Shown: positions 14,368 through 16,339 of the stretch, piece after piece
Layout of the letters: every line of letters begins with the position of its first letter
Position numbering within the stretch: the stretch's first letter is position 1
Translations under genes and position numbers: made by a program
Notes under the pieces: model-generated
Told to the model about the DNA's origin: nothing
The model's input: the letters and a program-made list of their open reading frames with translations, nothing else
The model's database searches: none
Assembly (NCBI GenBank): GCA_035637175.1
Contig: DASPXS010000187.1
Span: 1-16,339, forward strand
DNA from: AV2 sp035637175
GTDB lineage: Bacteria; Verrucomicrobiota; Verrucomicrobiia; Limisphaerales; AV2
Direction of reading: 5' to 3'
Length of the DNA stretch: 16,339 nucleotides

Positions 14368-15705
14368 TTAAACCAGTTCCTTCATGGGCTGACAGCCGGC
14401 ATCGACCAGGTATTGCGGGCGGCCGTTGAGGTCGGTGACCGTGACTTTGGCCACGTCGATGCCCAGATTGTGATACAACGTCGCGAAGACGTCGCCGAAT
14501 TGGACCGGACGCTCCACCGCTTCACCGCCGAGGCGGTCGGTGGCCCCGATCACCTGGCCGGTCTTCATGCCGCCGCCGGCGAGCAGGCCGCAGGAGACGC
14601 GCGGCCAATGGTCGCGCCCGGCGTCCTTGTTGATGGTCGGCGTGCGGCCAAACTCGCCCCAGACAACCACGGAAACATCCTTGTCCAGCCCGCGTTGATG
14701 CAAATCCTGGACCAGCGCGCTGACGCCCTGGTCGAGCAACGGCAGGTCCTGGCGCAGCGCGCCGAAATTATCGCCGTGATGGTCCCAACGACTGAAAGCC
14801 AGCGTCACGCAGCGCGCGCCCGCCTCGACCAACCGCCGGGCGACGAGCATGTGTTCCATGAGTTTTGGTCCGCCGTCGTCGCGGTTCTTTGGATCGCCTT
14901 TGCCGTAGCAAGCGCGAACTTTCGGGTCTTCTTTCTCGATGTCCAAAGCTTCGAGAAGTTTGCTCGAAGTCAACATGCCGAAAGCTTGTTCGTTGAAGGA
15001 ATCCAGTCCCTCCATCAGACCGCTGGCGTCCACGTCGCGGCGGAAGCGGTCGAAACTGGCGAGCAACATTTTGCGCTCGGCGAGCCGGTCCAGCGTGATC
15101 CCGTTCAGCACCAGGTCGTCTTTGCCGGCGTCATTCGGTTTGAACGGCGCATAAGCCGGGCCGAGAAAACCGGGCTGTCCGTTGTCCGCCCACGGCATGT
15201 GACCCATCTTGGGTGACAGGCCGACAAACGGCGGAATGGCCTTGTTCACCGGCCCTTGAAGTTTTGCCACGGTCGAGCCCAGGCACGGCCAGCCGCCCGG
15301 TGGCGGGTTTTTGTGCGAACGGCCGGTGAGACATTGCACGGCGTAGTGATCGCCGGTCGCGCCGACGATGGAGCGAACGAGCGCCATTTTGTCCATGATT
15401 TTGGCCAGGAGCGGCAGGTGCTCGCAAATCTGGATGCCGGGGACGTTCGTCGAAATCGGTTTGAACTCGCCGCGAATCTCCGAAGGTGCATCCATCTTGA
15501 GGTCGAAGATGTCCTGGTGCGAGGGGCCGCCCGGCAGGAAAATCATGATGACGGCTTTGTGCGAACGGCGAATGCCCGACTGCGCTTCCGCCTGGAGCAG
15601 TTGCGGAAGGGAAAGGCCGCCGAGACCGAGGGCGCCGATTTTGAGAAAATTTCTGCGGGAGATTCCGTCGCAGAACCGTTGTCTGGAGCCATAGATAGTC
15701 AACAT
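14368..15705 (-). CDS. DUF1501 Tat-exported protein, copy B
   Basis: The product is 445 residues from ATG at 15705. The Tat signal SRRNFLK is at 16-22, with the hydrophobic stretch following. Motifs are FLPGGPSHQDIFDLK (about 56-70), VVWGEFGRTPTINKDAGRDH (347-366) and the C-terminal QPMKELV shared with copy A. The last 110 or so residues of the two copies are nearly identical, while the middle (around the 150-220 and 255-325 regions) differs more, as expected of a tandem duplication with substrate-face divergence. This is probably the first gene of the minus-strand cluster. A possible promoter lies about 60 bp upstream; the ribosome-binding site is weak. Confidence 0.92.
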   Translation of the reverse strand: MLTIYGSRQRFCDGISRRNFLKIGALGLGGLSLPQLLQAEAQSGIRRSHKAVIMIFLPGGPSHQDIFDLKMDAPSEIRGEFKPISTNVPGIQICEHLPLLAKIMDKMALVRSIVGATGDHYAVQCLTGRSHKNPPPGGWPCLGSTVAKLQGPVNKAIPPFVGLSPKMGHMPWADNGQPGFLGPAYAPFKPNDAGKDDLVLNGITLDRLAERKMLLASFDRFRRDVDASGLMEGLDSFNEQAFGMLTSSKLLEALDIEKEDPKVRACYGKGDPKNRDDGGPKLMEHMLVARRLVEAGARCVTLAFSRWDHHGDNFGALRQDLPLLDQGVSALVQDLHQRGLDKDVSVVVWGEFGRTPTINKDAGRDHWPRVSCGLLAGGGMKTGQVIGATDRLGGEAVERPVQFGDVFATLYHNLGIDVAKVTVTDLNGRPQYLVDAGCQPMKELV

Positions 15706-15766
15706 AATCGCTCGTCACATCCTTTAGCCGCGTCGGGGCGAACGACACCGCCGGTGGAGTCTAGCC

Positions 15767-15795
15767 AGTCTTGTTCAACCACAAGGAGTTGTCAA
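15767..15795 (-). promoter_or_regulatory. Candidate sigma-70 promoter for the DUF1501-to-WD40 cluster
   Basis: A perfect TTGACA -35 box (15790-15795, minus strand) is followed after 17 bp by AAGACT (15767-15772), which matches only three of six -10 positions. It would place the transcript start about 50-60 bp before the first DUF1501 ATG. It lies in the only gap before the cluster that is free of repeats. Confidence 0.35.
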
Positions 15796-15807
15796 GCTGC
15801 GTTTGTA

Positions 15808-16089
15808 TCATCTGTCTCTGGAATCCGGCGGCCCTGCTCTCGCGCCTCGAAAATAGACCGATGCCTGCGGGCGAAAAAGAAAATATGCAATGACCGCAAA
15901 TAGCAAACCGTGCACCGCCAACTCAAATGGCGAGTGAAAGACACTGAGAATTACGTGGTATGCGATCCAAACGAGCAGAAGCCAGCGCGCCCAATTGAAG
16001 CCGCGGAGCATGAACACTCCGCACAGAACGGCGAGAATCCGGACGACGCAGACCCAGCCCAGCCCACCTTCAACCGGCGGCACACTCAA
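15808..16089 (-). pseudogene. Small multi-TM membrane protein, apparently lacking its N-terminus
   Basis: The minus frame ending at 15808 encodes hydrophobic helices (VVRILAVLCGVFMLRG, WARWLLLVWIAYHVILSVF, LAVHGLLFAVIAYFLF) and a polar tail. The pattern RGFNWARW...AYHVILSVFHS...HGLLFAVIAYFLFRP is like a short uncharacterised four-TM family that I recall only loosely, where another helix would precede this part. Here the open frame continues upstream into Arg/Gln-rich residues with no membrane character and without an ordinary ATG. The best local start is TTG at 16089, without a ribosome-binding site, giving 93 residues. I infer a 5'-truncated gene; a genuine shorter protein is possible. Confidence 0.5.
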
Positions 16090-16137
16090 GCCGGATTTTT
16101 TGTTAGACTCAATCCTTCGGCCTGGTTGCAACTTCTG

Positions 16138-16339
16138 TCTGGCGCTGTGCGCTCGGTCAAAGGGGCGTTGCCCATCGCCCTGCGCGCCAAAGCCGAAGAC
16201 AAGATCGGGTTGCTGGTGCCGAAGGATAACGCCGCCCAAGCGGCGGTCGTCAAAGGTCTGCAAGTCATCCCGATCCAAAATCTGCGCGAAGCCGTGGGCT
16301 TTCTCGAAGGGGAAGTGAAAATTTCACCGACGCGCGTGG
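16138..16339 (+). pseudogene. comM: ComM/YifB-like Mg-chelatase-family ATPase fragment, 5'-truncated and cut by window edge
   Basis: From 16138 the plus strand reads SGAVRSVKGALPIALRAKAE, then IGLLVPKDNAAQAAVVKGLQ, VIPIQNLREAVGFLEGE and KISPTRV at the window edge. This matches the N-terminal domain of the ComM/YifB family (pattern GALPIAL-A... LL-P-NA-EAAVV-G--V-PV--L-EAV-FL-G). In an intact gene over 100 residues (the MVGLPD...ESRERV part) precede this point. Upstream here the frame is open but shows none of it. The break falls near 16125-16138. The gene therefore either begins as a broken copy or was joined here by rearrangement. The downstream Walker motifs would be beyond the window. Confidence 0.65.

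Noticed and set aside
13396..15216. Plus-strand open frame (606 codons) across both DUF1501 genes
   Set aside because: It spans two real minus-strand genes and their junction and repeats itself only because the genes are paralogues.

Overview
The window is GC-rich DNA that most likely comes from the PVC superphylum. Verrucomicrobiota (Pedosphaera/Limisphaera-like) fits best, with Planctomycetota as the alternative. The reasons are a cluster of DUF1501, DUF1549/DUF1553 ('planctomycete cytochrome'), PPC-domain and c-type-cytochrome/WD40 proteins, plus many intergenic text-like repeats of the kind that give spurious peptides in those genomes. Every complete gene I support lies on the minus strand, so the window is described right to left. 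The many long plus-strand open frames are antisense shadows.

Right end (16339 to 15808): two gene pieces stand head to head and both lack their 5' ends. One is a plus-strand ComM/YifB-like fragment running off the window. The other is the C-terminal part of a small membrane protein on the minus strand.

Main cluster (15705 to 3959): two tandem Tat-exported DUF1501 (sulfatase/phosphatase-superfamily-like) proteins, then a BIG2-DUF1549-DUF1553 protein with two heme-type motifs, then a secreted PPC-domain protein, then a very large c-type cytochrome carrying two seven-bladed WD40 propellers. All appear to act outside the cytoplasm and are spaced like an operon. The last two genes overlap by ATGA and each contains an Ala/Glu/Lys-rich coiled coil, suggesting that the products assemble together. 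The function of the module is unknown. Three consecutive gene junctions carry a different inverted repeat built from 7-bp units, and a fourth carries a perfect 56-bp palindrome. Another palindromic element has been taken into the DUF1549 reading frame.

Left part (3696 to 1): an aldo/keto reductase closely resembling plant L-galactose dehydrogenase; a REPIN-like inverted repeat; a 78-residue two-TM protein; a dihydrodipicolinate-synthase-family aldolase/lyase; a wrecked pdxA remnant; and a four-carbon acid sugar kinase (DUF1537/OtnK family) cut by the window edge. The last three look like a sugar-acid catabolic set of the kinase/PdxA2 type in which the PdxA member has been lost by internal deletion. 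No rRNA, tRNA, CRISPR array, transposase or phage gene was seen.
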